DNA of 64,000 nt from Bimastos eiseni (taxonomy: Eukaryota > Annelida > Clitellata > Crassiclitellata > Lumbricidae), in assembly GCA_959347315.1 (NCBI GenBank), contig OY365814.1, forward strand, positions 3,940,116 to 4,004,115. The letters are read 5' to 3'. The notes beneath the pieces are model-generated. The model saw nothing but the letters and a program-made list of their open reading frames with translations. It was not told the DNA's origin and did not search any database. Positions 34,680 to 43,429 of this stretch are shown in pieces (position 1 is the first letter of the stretch; every line of letters begins with the position of its first letter). The position numbers and the translations under genes are program-made.

Positions 34680-35040
34680 GTCGAGCGGACGCAAAAAGCA
34701 GCGAAAGATGTGGGCTCTCTACTGATGGAGTCGTATTTCGATCCGAAGCATCCGGCCAGTTTCTAAAGATTTGAAAATTTGGTTATCGGATCAAGACGCC
34801 TATGTTTTGCATAGACCAGTCAGATTAAAATTTAGACGTAGAAACATTTTCGCCATAGGTATAGACGAATTGTGGCAGGCCGATTTGGCCGACGTTTCTT
34901 GTGTTTCAAAATATAACGATAAAAATAAATATCTGTTAAAACTCGCAAACGAGGTAGAAGTTGGAATACTTCGTAAAGTGGAAAGGTTACCGCCTCCATG
35001 TTCTATGTTGGGCATCGAGTCGCGTCAGAATCCCATATAG
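34680..35040 (+). pseudogene. Polinton integrase, N-terminal part
   Basis: In the frame at 34771-35040: WLSDQDAYVLHRPVRLKFRR, GIDELWQADLADVS (first catalytic Asp region, W-QADL) and KYNDKNKYLLKLAN. The integrase similarity ends near 34955 and unrelated sequence follows to a stop at 35038. The middle and C-terminal parts (second Asp, Glu) are absent, so the protein cannot be active. The other integrase piece in the window, at 2.05-2.76 kb, has just those missing parts. Confidence 0.75.
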
Positions 35041-35144
35041 AACATTTCGAGGACGAGTCATTAAGTTTTAGATCGGGTAGCGTGTGCGACGTAAATCGAG
35101 GTTTTTATTTACTTTTCGTCTACTGCAACTTGTTGTAACACGTT

Positions 35145-35381
35145 ATGGTCGGAGATACCAAACTTCCTCTGCTTCGTATCGTACCGATTTCTGGAAGAAA
35201 CGGCGATATCGTCCATACCACGTACGAAAAACCTCAATACTCATCTTTGAAGCAGAAACATTTCGATTCTATCGAGACAGATGTAAGGAACGACTTCGGT
35301 CTACCCATACCATTCGAGTCCGGGAAAGTGTTGATAACGCTTCATTTCAGATTGCGCAAAATTTTTTATCTGTCACAATGA
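35145..35381 (+). CDS. Small conserved Polinton protein preceding the capsid genes
   Basis: 78 codons: LPLLRIVPISGRNGDIVHTT, HFDSIETDVRNDFG and PIPFESGKVLITLHFR. I recognise this as the short conserved ORF found just upstream of the capsid genes in Polintons. It ends in KVLITLHFR and a short tail. No catalytic motif; presumably structural. Confidence 0.55.
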   Translation: MVGDTKLPLLRIVPISGRNGDIVHTTYEKPQYSSLKQKHFDSIETDVRNDFGLPIPFESGKVLITLHFRLRKIFYLSQ

Positions 35382-35391
35382 AAAGACAATT

Positions 35392-35768
35392 ATGTTGCGC
35401 GAGTTGCTTCGCTTACGAAGACTATTATTCTCAACAGAGAAAGACGGAATGCCCATTTTCCAAGGCTCTCGCGGACACGGACTGGGAAGCATTCTCAGCG
35501 GATTCTTCAGAAGCGCCTGGCCTTTAATTCAAACCGGAGCTAAAGCCTTCGGAAAACAATTCTTGAGAACTGGTTTGCAAATAGCCAACGACGTTGCGGA
35601 TGAGTAAAATATCAAAGAGTCTAGCAAAGCTGGTATTCCGGCCGGCATAAAAGTGTTTGCGTCGACCAACCATTTCAATAATCAAAGCGGTAGCCGCGGT
35701 AAGAGACGAGAGAAATCCTTAAAGAGATTGAATAAAAAGCTTAAGCTCGATATATTCGACGAGGAATA
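35392..35768 (+). pseudogene. Polinton minor capsid-like protein, interrupted
   Basis: The frame starts in the region GHGLGSILSGFFRSAWPL, then GAKAFGKQFLRTGLQIAND. This amphipathic Gly-rich start is typical of the short membrane-active/minor capsid protein of Polintons and adenovirus relatives. A TAA at 35605 interrupts it; the same frame continues with a Lys-rich tail (KRREKSLKRLNKKLKLDIF) to about 35768. Confidence 0.55.
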
Positions 35769-37097
35769 ATGGCCTTCCTTAACCCGCAGTCTTACGAGAT
35801 CCAATTCACCAAGAGTGAATTGGATCTCTAGTCGTACCTCCAACGCAGACCAGCATAGAAAGCGGGACTTTTGTGGAATATAATCCAATTTCGACAATTT
35901 CACAAGGAACTCCTATCGAATTTAGCATTAATGGTGAAGGACAAGACTATTTGAATTTTTCGAGCACTCAACTGTACGTCAGAGCTCAAATCGTGGGCGC
36001 AAACAACGATGACATAGACGCAGGCGGTCACGTTGGACCCATCAACCTGTTTCTATACAGTCTGTTTTCGGAAGTCGACATTATCTTAAACGATACTCTC
36101 ATCACGAATTCGAACAATGCTTACGCTTACCGAAGTTAATTGGACACGACTCTGAGCTACGGATCCACGATCAAAAATGCTCAACTCACATGGGTCTTGT
36201 ATTACAAAGACGTGGCCAGAATCCTGGAAAATGCTAATCCGCACGACGACACCGCTCTAAACTCTGGATTTAAGAAACGAAGCGTTTTGACCAACGAAGG
36301 TAAAGTCGTGGACATGTCGGGATACATTCGCGGCGACCTGTTCTTCCAAGGTCGATTCCTTCCTAACGACGTTAATATGAAGATGCGACGCGTCAGAAAT
36401 AAAGATCCATTCTGTCTGATGTCATTCATTAATGACGCCACGTTTAAAGTACAAATCTTTTATCGCAAACTATACGTTAGAAAAAGTGAAATTCAATTCT
36501 TCTGTATTTGTTGCGCAGGCCAACGCTTTGAAAAGACGGAACGTGAAATTTCCGATCTGTAGAGCCGAATGCAAAGCATTTACCGTGCCAGCCGGAAATT
36601 TAGACGCCACTCAATAAAGCCTTTTCTCCGGACAGTTGCCTACCAGAATAGTCAGCGGATGCGTGGATAATGACGCGTTTAACAGAAACCAGGAGAAAAA
36701 TCCATTCAACTTTAAGCACATGAATCTGACTCAGCTTAAAGTATACCTGGATGGTCAGCGACAATTCGTGAATCCTCTAGAAGTCAACTTCGCCAAAAAT
36801 CAGTTTATTAACGCTTGCGCCACGCTATTCATGGGAACTGGAAAGTGGATGCGAGACGAAGGAAACGAAATTAGCAGAGAAGACTTTTCTGGTGGATACG
36901 CTCTCTACGCCTTCGATCTGATTTCGGACCTCTGCGAGGGCGATCATTTCAATTTGATTAAACGCGGAAACGTTCGACTGAATATGAAATTTTCTCAAGC
37001 TTTGGCCAACACGATAAACGTCATAGCCTTCGCCCAGTTTCAAAGTATCTTGGCGATTGACAGATCCAGGAACTTAGTCATCGATTACAAAAACTGA
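35769..37097 (+). pseudogene. Polinton major capsid (jelly-roll) protein, frameshifted
   Basis: Three main frames in sequence: 35873-36139, 36140-36562 (overlapping 36432-36617 in a shifted frame), and 36636-37097. Recognisable blocks are TPIEFSINGEGQDYLNFS, GPINLFLYSLFSEVDIILND, RGDLFFQGRFLPNDV, NPFNFKHMNLTQLKVYLDG and GGYALYAFDLISD. This is the widely annotated invertebrate family labelled F54H12.2-like, the double-jelly-roll capsid protein of Polintons. Breaks: TAA at 36137, a frameshift near 36460 and TAA at 36615. The total span (about 440 codons) is close to family length, so little is deleted. Confidence 0.8.
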
Positions 37098-37101
37098 AAA
37101 T

Positions 37102-37548
37102 GGACGGATCCAAAATTAAAACGTTTCTTCGACGCGTTGCGAAATTGTTTGCCGGAGTATTCGCGCGATTGTCTACCGAAAGCCATACCAGGACCGGCTC
37201 TTCTCGTTTGTAATACCGATCCTCACTACGAAGCCGGACAACATTGGATCGTTTCGTACGTTGAAAATTCATCGTACGGAGAACATTTCGACTCGTTCGG
37301 CAGACCGCCAGAAGATGACTTTAGAGATTTTTTTTAAGAGAGATTGCAAACATTGGATTTTTAACGATAAACATTTCCAAAGTTCTGTTGGTCTTTTCTG
37401 CGAACACTATTCCATTTTCTACTGTTTGCATAGATGCAGAAATAAAAATCTTACCGCAATTACTACTGGGTTTACTTCGGATACTGGACTTCACGATTAT
37501 TTGGTTCATAATTACGTGTGTAAGACGTTCGCCAAAAAAATTTATTGA
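37102..37548 (+). pseudogene. Adenovirus-type cysteine protease of the Polinton, frameshifted
   Basis: The frame at 37137-37337 holds AGQHWIVSYVE (catalytic His in GQHW) and HFDSFGRPP (the D/E-x-FDS-x-G motif). A shift near 37330 leads to LFCEHYSIFYCLHRC in another frame, where the Cys is in the position of the active-site Cys; the Gly normally after it is Glu. TSDTGLHDYLVHNYVCKTF closes the family signature. The enzyme matures capsid proteins in adenoviruses and presumably in Polintons. It is broken here. Confidence 0.8.
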
Positions 37549-37809
37549 AACGTTTTCGTCATTCTTTTAATGTATAGGAGTTAGAAATTGCCCGAGCGCA
37601 TCGCGATATTATATATAAGCCTGGGATGAGAATTGGGTTGCAAGTTGTAACAGATGTTGGCTTTATTATCTTTCACCACGTTCGGCGAAATATTCCCACG
37701 AGAGTCATAAACACGTTTGGCCAAGCCTTTGATCAGCGTGCCACCCCAGGCCCCATGGAGGGGGTAAAGGGCCCCATGGAGAGGGAAAGCCGCAAACCTA
37801 CGATTGACG

Positions 37810-38095
37810 GTGTGTCTTCGTGTGTGTGTGTATGTGTACGCATGTGTGTGTATGTGTGCGTGTCTGTGTCCGTGTCATCGTGTGTGTGCGTGTCATCGTA
37901 TGTGTGTATGTATGTGTGCGTGTCTGTGTCTTTGTATGTGTACGTGTATTTGTGCGTGTCTGTGTGCGTGTATGTGTGCGTGTTTGTGTGCGTATGTGTC
38001 TTTGTATGTGTCCGTGTCAGAGTACGTGTGTACATATGTGTGCAATGTCTGTGTATGTGTTCTTGTATGTGTGCGTATGCTTAGATATACGTGTG
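37810..38095. repeat. GT-rich microsatellite
   Basis: About 285 bp of TGTGTGTG, TGTGCGTG, TGTATGTG and GTCTGTG words, which generate several spurious long Cys/Val or Thr/His ORFs on both strands. It lies just right of the Polinton, at the point where gene orientation in the window flips. Confidence 0.95.
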
Positions 38096-38106
38096 CGTAG
38101 AGTCCA

Positions 38107-38230
38107 GCCAATGGGAGGACGCGGTTGCCTCTTGCCCTAGCCAATGAGAGGGCGAGATAATTCATTAAAATGATTGACACCCGATGGCGCCCGGATCATG
38201 AATATTAATTTGATCGCCCAGCGACCAATC
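38107..38230 (+). promoter_or_regulatory. Cluster of CCAAT boxes (possible NF-Y promoter)
   Basis: AGCCAATGGGAGG (CCAAT at 38108), AGCCAATGAGAGG (38141) and GACCAATCAGCGAG (38225) are all on plus. The first two are 33 bp apart, the roughly three-helical-turn spacing common for paired NF-Y sites. The block is GC-rich compared with its surroundings. No TATA box or downstream exon is evident, so the target gene is unknown. Confidence 0.4.
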
Positions 38231-38339
38231 AGCGAGCGAGAATAACAATTAAGGGCTAGATGAGGTCGAAAGGGGCTGTCGCACCCCCACTGATGGTAAA
38301 CAGTACTATTAACTTATCTCATAGCTCTCGAGTAATTAG

Positions 38340-38576
38340 TTTTATTTTAAATGGTCACTACAGGGCTCAAATATTCGATGTTCTAAGTTTTTAGAGATTT
38401 TGGCTCCATTTGAATCTCATAAAATATAATGATTGCCCTTACCATAGGAGATATATATTCTCTTCCTCGTCCGGAGGCACCTGAAGGCCTTTCTGTTCTC
38501 CGTTTGGATGTGTCCTGAGTAAGACGCGCCTCTTATCTTGAGTGGCGCTATACGAGTGCTCCGTTACAATTACAAT
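38340..38576 (+). repeat. LINE/SINE 3' end, inverted partner of 40801-41052
   Basis: About 235 bp matching the reverse complement of 40801-41052 throughout, with gaps. Shared words include GAGATTTTGGCT, GAAGGCCTTTCTGTTCT, GTTTGGATGTGTCCTGAGTA and GAGTGGCGCTATACGAGTGC. It ends in the family terminus GCGCTATACGAG and an ATTACA tail, and it cuts the propeller copy that starts at 38570 on minus. Confidence 0.8.
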
Positions 38577-39032
38577 CGATCGAAGAAGTTTTGCATCTGA
38601 TCCGTAGATCATCAGATTTAGCGATGAATCATTCAACAGCAATAACTGACCATAACTGGACACTGACAGAACAGCATATAGCTGATAATCCGTGGTCAGC
38701 CATTTGATGATTTTGTATTGGTCATCCGTTTCTCTTGTAATCTTATAAACGCACTTCTCATCGGGGTCGATGACGTAAAGACAATTTTCTTTCTCACTGG
38801 ATGCGATGTCATATGGTTCTTCAATCTCTTTTATATTGAATTCTCTCTGAAGACGAAATGGATTTCGATCCTCAAACACACGAATTACAACAGAGTTCAA
38901 AATAACATGCCAAAACAAGACGTAGATTTCATTTCGCAGTTTAGTCACTCCAAGTATTTCCAACGATTCATCTTTGTTTTTCTTTACCTCAATTCTCTCA
39001 GTTAAGCTGACGGATATCGAACACTGGACTAA
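38565..39032 (-). pseudogene. NHL-like beta-propeller gene, copy 3, truncated
   Basis: Read on minus from an acceptor TGTATTTTAG (39033-39042): CSISVSLTERIEV, GVTKLRNEIYVLF, FEDRNPFRLQREFNIKEIEE, YDIASSEKENCLYVIDPDEK, VYKITRETDDQYKIIKWLTT, VLSVSSYGQLLLLNDSS and LMIYGSDAKLLRSI. The frame is open from 38963 to the truncation. It is then fused at about 38575 to a retroelement 3' end, which adds unrelated codons to a stop at 38439. The C-terminal half present in copies 1 and 2 is lost. This is the least decayed N-terminal copy. Confidence 0.65.
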
Positions 39033-39039
39033 AATACAA

Positions 39040-39420
39040 ACAAATTACTCGTTATACACTGCAGTAATGGGCAGTTATAGTTATCTTCGCTAGTTTATAT
39101 ATTTAAAATATTTTATTTTTCAAATTTCTCTGAGCAAAATTCAAGGAGTGGGGGGCCAAAAAATGTTTCCTCTTCGCGCATTATTTTTTAAATTACCAGA
39201 GGGCGTCGAGAAGTTGTGTACAGGCATAAACCTCCTCCTCCTACTCCTCCCTTAAGCCCAGGACTGACTCTGTCAATCAGCAGGAAGGCGTGCTTAATCG
39301 CTTTTTGATCGGTGATTCACTAGGGCTAGAGGCAACTGCGTTCCATCATTGGTCGGCTTTGCCCCTGCATCCGCCCGCTCGATACCTCCAGGGGCCGCTC
39401 GCGCCTTCTGTTTTCCGCCC
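39040..39420. other. No gene seen
   Basis: AT-rich spacer with a GGGGGGCC patch (39150) and CTCCTCCTACTCC near 39230. 39290-39420 is open in the LINE frame but not alignable to the RT family. Confidence 0.5.
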
Positions 39421-40017
39421 CGCGCCCGTCTTAGCCGACCACATATACCTTGCTTCTCATATTCACCTTCTTTGTCGTGATTCATACTACCAGTTACGTC
39501 AGCTTCGATCTGTTTCCCTCTCGCTAACTCCAGACGCCATAGATACCCTTGTTCACGCCTTCATTACTGCCCGACTGGATTACTGTTGCTCACTCTATGC
39601 AGACCTTCCAACTGGGCGGTTGCGGTGCCTGGAGAGGGTCCTGCGTTCCGCTGCACGTCTTGTTGGACGCATTCCCAAAATTGGCCATGTCTCCGGCTAT
39701 ACTACTATTAATATTACAGTAATTTTATATAGCGCCTCTTCAGAGGCGCTCCCGGCTCTACCTCGGCCGAACCGAACAGTCAACGATAATGTTACGACCG
39801 AGTTGAGCTGTGGTCGTTGCTACGTCGCCTCTGCCTATCTTCGCGATCTCTGTTACTCTACTTTGAGTATACCTGGTCGCAGCTCTCTCCGCTCATCTGG
39901 TCGAGGCATACTCATTGTCCCTTTTGCATGTACAACTAAACAGAATACGTAGTTCTGGAACACACTCCTGTTGGCATTGGCATTGCGGTTGTCGCCAAGG
40001 GTCCACTCAGACTCATA
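39420..40017 (+). pseudogene. CR1-like reverse transcriptase C-terminus
   Basis: ASHIHLLCRDSYYQLRQLRS, LVHAFITARLDYCCSLYADL, LRCLERVLRSAARLVGRIPK and IGHVSGY form the connection/C-terminal region of the same family as 51.2-52.4 kb. At 39712-39760 a short family 3' terminus (TATATAGCGCCTCTTCAGAG) is inserted, after which YLRDLCYSTLSIPGRSSLRS and LALALRLSPRVHSDSYYT follow with a stop at 39949. It ends abruptly at the FC2 intron near 40017. Confidence 0.8.
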
Positions 40018-40085
40018 TTATACTACATTATATATGAATAATCCGTATTTTGTTCTGAGTAGCCTATATGTTGATGAGAACCTAC

Positions 40086-40442
40086 CAACTCTTTTGCTGA
40101 ACTCCTTCCGATCAATGTTGATCACAGTTGATTGGATTATTTCTGAGGCTGATCGTCGAATATCTGTAAGACCATGCAATACATCTGTCAATTTATTCGA
40201 TTCGCACAACTTCTGAATATATTCAAGTGCTGCTTGTGAATGACATCAGATGCAAACGACCACAGTCTGTCTGTGAAGTTGAGAGTTGATGATTTCTACT
40301 CCTTCAGATTTCAGCTGACTGATGAGTTCATCTGTTTTGTGTGACCTCGGCATTTCTCTATTTCGAAGATTTTCAAATTTGTCGTGAAATTGTCGAGTTG
40401 TACACTTTTCATCACGATATTGCACTTCAACTTTTGTTTCAA
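40086..40442 (-). pseudogene. FC2, TRADD-N-like exon with an in-frame TGA
   Basis: After an acceptor TTTTGATTTTTAG, phase 1, ending at a donor G|GTAGGT. It encodes VETKVEVQYRDEKCTTRQFH, then DELISQLKSEGVEIINSQLH, RQTVVVCI*CHSQAALEYIQ, SNKLTDVLHGLTDI and IIQSTVINIDRKEFSKRV. The stop TGA (40246-40248) stands where FC3 has TGG (VWIWCQTQ). The V-x-I-x-C-x-t-x-x-aLe-x-i-x-x-x-y-x-s-x-x-L...ti-x-iD layout resembles the N-terminal domain of TRADD and its relatives in invertebrate immune proteins. That assignment is tentative. The stop makes this copy truncated or dead as read. Confidence 0.5.
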
Positions 40443-40629
40443 CTAAAAATCAAAATGAATATATTTAAATGTCAATTTTGCGTCTGAATTTCATACAAAT
40501 ACGCCGTATTATATGCAATAATCGAAGGAAAGAAAGCAAAGACTGACCAGGAATACGCTGGATATGCACAATATAAATGAACAGATTTTAACATTACTTT
40601 GTACAAACAACTGATCGAGGACAATGAAG

Positions 40630-40675
40630 ATATTTTCAATCAATGAATCAATGCAATTTATAGAGCGCCTCTTCA
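40630..40675 (-). repeat. Lone CR1-like 3' terminus in FC2 intron
   Basis: On minus: GAAGAGGCGCTCTATAAATT followed by GCATTGATTCATTGATT, the family terminus plus its simple-repeat tail. Confidence 0.6.
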
Positions 40676-40800
40676 AGACAACTATTTTCTGCGGTCTAAT
40701 TTGCAGACAAGGTCTCTCAAAGTCGATGATATTGCATCGCATTATTCTGCCATGGCTATGTAGCTTTAGCGACATACGTCTTCATAGCCTTTGGCATTGT

Positions 40801-41052
40801 AATTATAATTGTAACGGAGCACTCGTATAGCGCCACTCAAGATCAGAAGCGCGTCCTACTCAGGACACATCCAAACGTAGAACAGAAAGGCCTTCAAGTG
40901 CCTCTCGAAGGAGACAGAGGAAGAGAGCATCTCCTCGTGTAGGTAAGGCAGTCATTTTCGCTGTTTCGACTATTGAAGTAAGGTTCAAATGAAGCCAAAA
41001 TCTCTCAAAACTTAGATCATCAGGTATTTGAGCCTTGTAGTGACATTTGAAA
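40801..41052 (-). repeat. LINE/SINE 3' end in FC2 intron, inverted partner of 38340-38576
   Basis: Reverse complement match of the copy at 38340-38576 along its length. It lies between the TRADD-N-like and CARD exons of FC2, inside the intron, and ends in GTTACAATTATAATT on minus. Confidence 0.8.
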
Positions 41053-41098
41053 CAAAACCAATTACTCTTGAGCTATTTTATAAAATATTACTATTAAC

Positions 41099-41386
41099 CT
41101 CCTCCGTTTTCAATTATCCTTGCTACTATCTTTTGGTTATTTCTCCGAAGACATGTTACGAAATATGAAGACTTATTCTGATCGAAGGATCTCAATAAGC
41201 ACAAAAGTTCATAGTTCTTATTTCGTCGTGAATTAAGTCGTTGAATGAAGCGACTTTGTTTATCTGTTATGCAGTCGAATGACAGCATCGAGTCGTAGAA
41301 CATGTCATTCGTTTGAATATTCTCCAAAAGATATTTTCGGTTGTTCCGAACGATTGCAGATCTTTTACTGTTTCTTTCATAGAAAT
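41099..41386 (-). CDS. FC2, CARD exon
   Basis: 288 bp between CTTGTTATTTTAG and G|GTTAAT, phase 1 in and out. It encodes SAIVRNNRKYLLENIQTNDM, YDSMLSFDCITDKQSRFIQR, NYELLCLLRSFDQN and YFVTCLRRNNQKIVARIIEN. All core CARD positions are kept, with no stop. It differs from FC1 and FC3 mainly at surface positions, as expected of a diverged paralogue rather than a recent copy. Confidence 0.8.
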
Positions 41387-42061
41387 CTAAAATAACAAGT
41401 TATATTACTACTTATAAACATTGCATCTTTATAACTCTTTAATAATTATGTCTTCAGCAGGAAACTTATTTGTCTGATGAGAATGCAATCCTCGCATCTG
41501 GTGACATTCATTTAGACTGAGGTGTCTCGTTCAAGAATATTACTTTCCAACTAGCAAAATTGGCTTCTGATGTTCATTATAGGACAATATCGCACAAGCT
41601 ACAACTTATTCCACAGTCTCGTATCTAATAATCACCAATAAACTATCTTTACACTGACTGTCCCTCGAACGATGAATTCATTTTAAATGTGTCTGGCTGT
41701 TCATAGGGTGTTGCGTTAGAATCAGAATCGCATCTGCTTTTAGCTTACGCCTTAGTAACATGGTGTAATAATTGTATTTTAAGAACAGGTAATCATGCTT
41801 TTTCTTGGATCGTTTTATAGAGGTCTAAATATTGTGATGGATTGTCTCTAAAGTTAAAACTAATATCATAATTTTAAAATACTTATAATTATATACGAAA
41901 GCATTCAAATTACTGACATTGTGATTGAATCATGCAAACCCCTTTTTTTGGATTTAGGCCATAGTGGTAAAAACACAGTGAAGGATAGAATTAAAAAAAC
42001 AAATGGAATAATCAAGTTAAGCTGACTGTATTTGCTGGTAACCATTTGAAAGCCATCCTAC

Positions 42062-42248
42062 TTTTCAACCGTCGCCAAATTCTTCTCTTAAATCGTTGTC
42101 TTGTTATTCGTTTAAACCAACAGACATCGACTGATGCCAAAGTCTTAATGACACGTTCGTCTCTCTGGTGTAGTGACAAATTCAGTATCCAATACAGATA
42201 TGACTTTTCTAAGATGATGTCTAACAACTCAAGTGGAACTTCGCTCAA
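42062..42248 (-). CDS. FC2, F-box-like exon
   Basis: 187 bp between TTGCTTTTCAG and A|GTAGGA, phase 0 in, phase 1 out. It encodes LSEVPLELLDIILEKSYLYW, VIKTLASVDVCWFKRITRQR and FKRRIWRRLK. Open. Best of the three copies for recognising the F-box pattern (VPLELLDIIL ... LASVDVCW ... IWRRL). Confidence 0.6.
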
Positions 42249-42929
42249 CTGAAAAGCAAATTAGTTAGCTAAGATTAGTTGTAATAGATTACTGTACTGA
42301 AACATTGGGTGATAAATTGTGCCTATTGCAGAGCCATCTATTCCGTGAATTTGAGGAAAGTAAATTACGCGTTTTGATTGGTTGATATTCAAGAACTCCA
42401 GCCTTAGTCCTTCCCATTTTGCCAATGTATCACTTAGCCGTTATCTGCAGCTTCATCTCGCTCCTTGCTATCTATTAATTACTTTGATCTTTTCATCCCT
42501 AGATTGACTAGTCCTTCTATCGCTAGGCTAAGGCGTCGGTGTTTGAAAAAATGAGATATAAAACGTAATGTAGCCTTGCATGGCTGCCGACGGTTAAATT
42601 CGTCTCCTGTAATATCTTGTCATCAATCGTTCATGCTGTTCTTGTAATCATACTGCGGTTTGTCAGCTTTTGGCGGCAGTTTGCTGGGTTGGCAAACTTA
42701 AATAGTTTATGTGAATGTCGTTTATAATTTATTCCTTCAATAACGGCAATTACATCATGCCTCGTAGCGCTACTCTTGGAAACGACACGACACAGGCCCT
42801 CTTTGCCCAGGGTTATATGATCAACTATTCGTATAATTATTTTTGATTCAATATTTACCTTAAGCATCAATGCGAGACACGTTGAGTTAGGGTTGATGGT
42901 TGTGTTTTGACATCAAACCCGTTTTATGA
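42249..42929. other. No gene recognised upstream of FC2
   Basis: No exon matching the short FC3 upstream exon (50872-50909) was found. The start codon of FC2 is therefore unlocated. Confidence 0.5.
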
Positions 42930-42937
42930 TCACAGAG

Positions 42938-43095
42938 GAGATGTCCGGGGAATTGTCCTACGGGGGAGATGTCCGGGAGGTAATGTCGGGGGAGATGTCC
43001 GGGGGAAATGTCCTACGGGGAGAGATGTCCGGGAGGAAATATCAGAGGAGATGTCCGGGGGAAATGTCCTTCGGGGGGAGATGTCCGGAACCCAT
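42938..43095. repeat. GGAGATGTCCGGGG array (transposon subterminal repeat)
   Basis: Six imperfect units of GGAGATGTCCGGGGGAAATG-TCCTACGGGG type. A decayed array of the same words is at 54505-54560 (GGGGGAGATGTGTGGGAGAT). The style matches the GCGCCC and GGGGACAATTGTCC ends elsewhere, all probably MULE-related termini. Confidence 0.65.
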
Positions 43096-43195
43096 ATAGG
43101 CCACGACGATGCACGAAGAAAATATACACGCTTAAAAACAATTAACTCCAAAATCATAGAGATTTCTGGACAATTTTAGTATTAATGCAACAAAG

Positions 43196-43414
43196 TCAAG
43201 TAACAGGACGTATCAGTCTTACTGTTCTTATTTCTTCTGAAGAAGTCATCTTCTTTTCTGAAAGGCAAATATATCAAATAACCAATTACGTAATGGCTAT
43301 CTATTGGAAAGACATAAATCTTAACATAGACTGAATGATCGACGGTGACTTACGTCTGAAATGTAACCATTCTAAAACACTCTGAAGAAACTGCTAAGGC
43401 ACTTTAACACCAGA
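43196..43414 (-). pseudogene. C-terminal exon pair, paralogue of window start
   Basis: On minus, exon 1 (43354-43414) reads SGVKVP, a stop (TAG at 43394-43396), then QFLQSVLEWLHFR and a canonical donor C|GTAAGT. Exon 2 (43196-43257) follows CTTTCAG with KKMTSSEEIRTVRLIRPVT and a stop. Phases match (1/1). The copy at 17-244 has Lys (AAG) at the stop position. It lies 4.9 kb downstream of FC3's TRADD-N-like exon on the same strand and could be that gene's end; unproven. Confidence 0.5.
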
Positions 43415-43429
43415 GTAATCCAAAAGATC

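Larger units (their letters stand above)
33440..37565 (+). mobile_element. Polinton/Maverick element, decayed, all genes on plus
   Basis: Gene order: small ORF, RING protein, conserved upstream ORF, integrase, small conserved ORF, minor capsid-like, major capsid-like, adenovirus-type protease. Such a set defines Polintons (and the related adinto-like viruses). Protein-primed DNA polymerase B and the packaging ATPase are not present, so one end is deleted. Codon use is GC-richer than the neighbourhood, marking the element as foreign to its flank. I could not find terminal inverted repeats. Almost every reading frame carries stops or shifts. Confidence 0.85.

Noticed and set aside
37626..38180. 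Long Cys/Val- and Thr/His-rich ORFs on both strands
   Set aside because: They are translations of the GT-rich microsatellite; every frame is open because the repeat lacks stops.
40246..40248. TGA in FC2 as selenocysteine or recoded codon
   Set aside because: The paralogue has TGG there, FC3 has TAG at a different Trp, and I see no SECIS-like structure; mutation is simpler.
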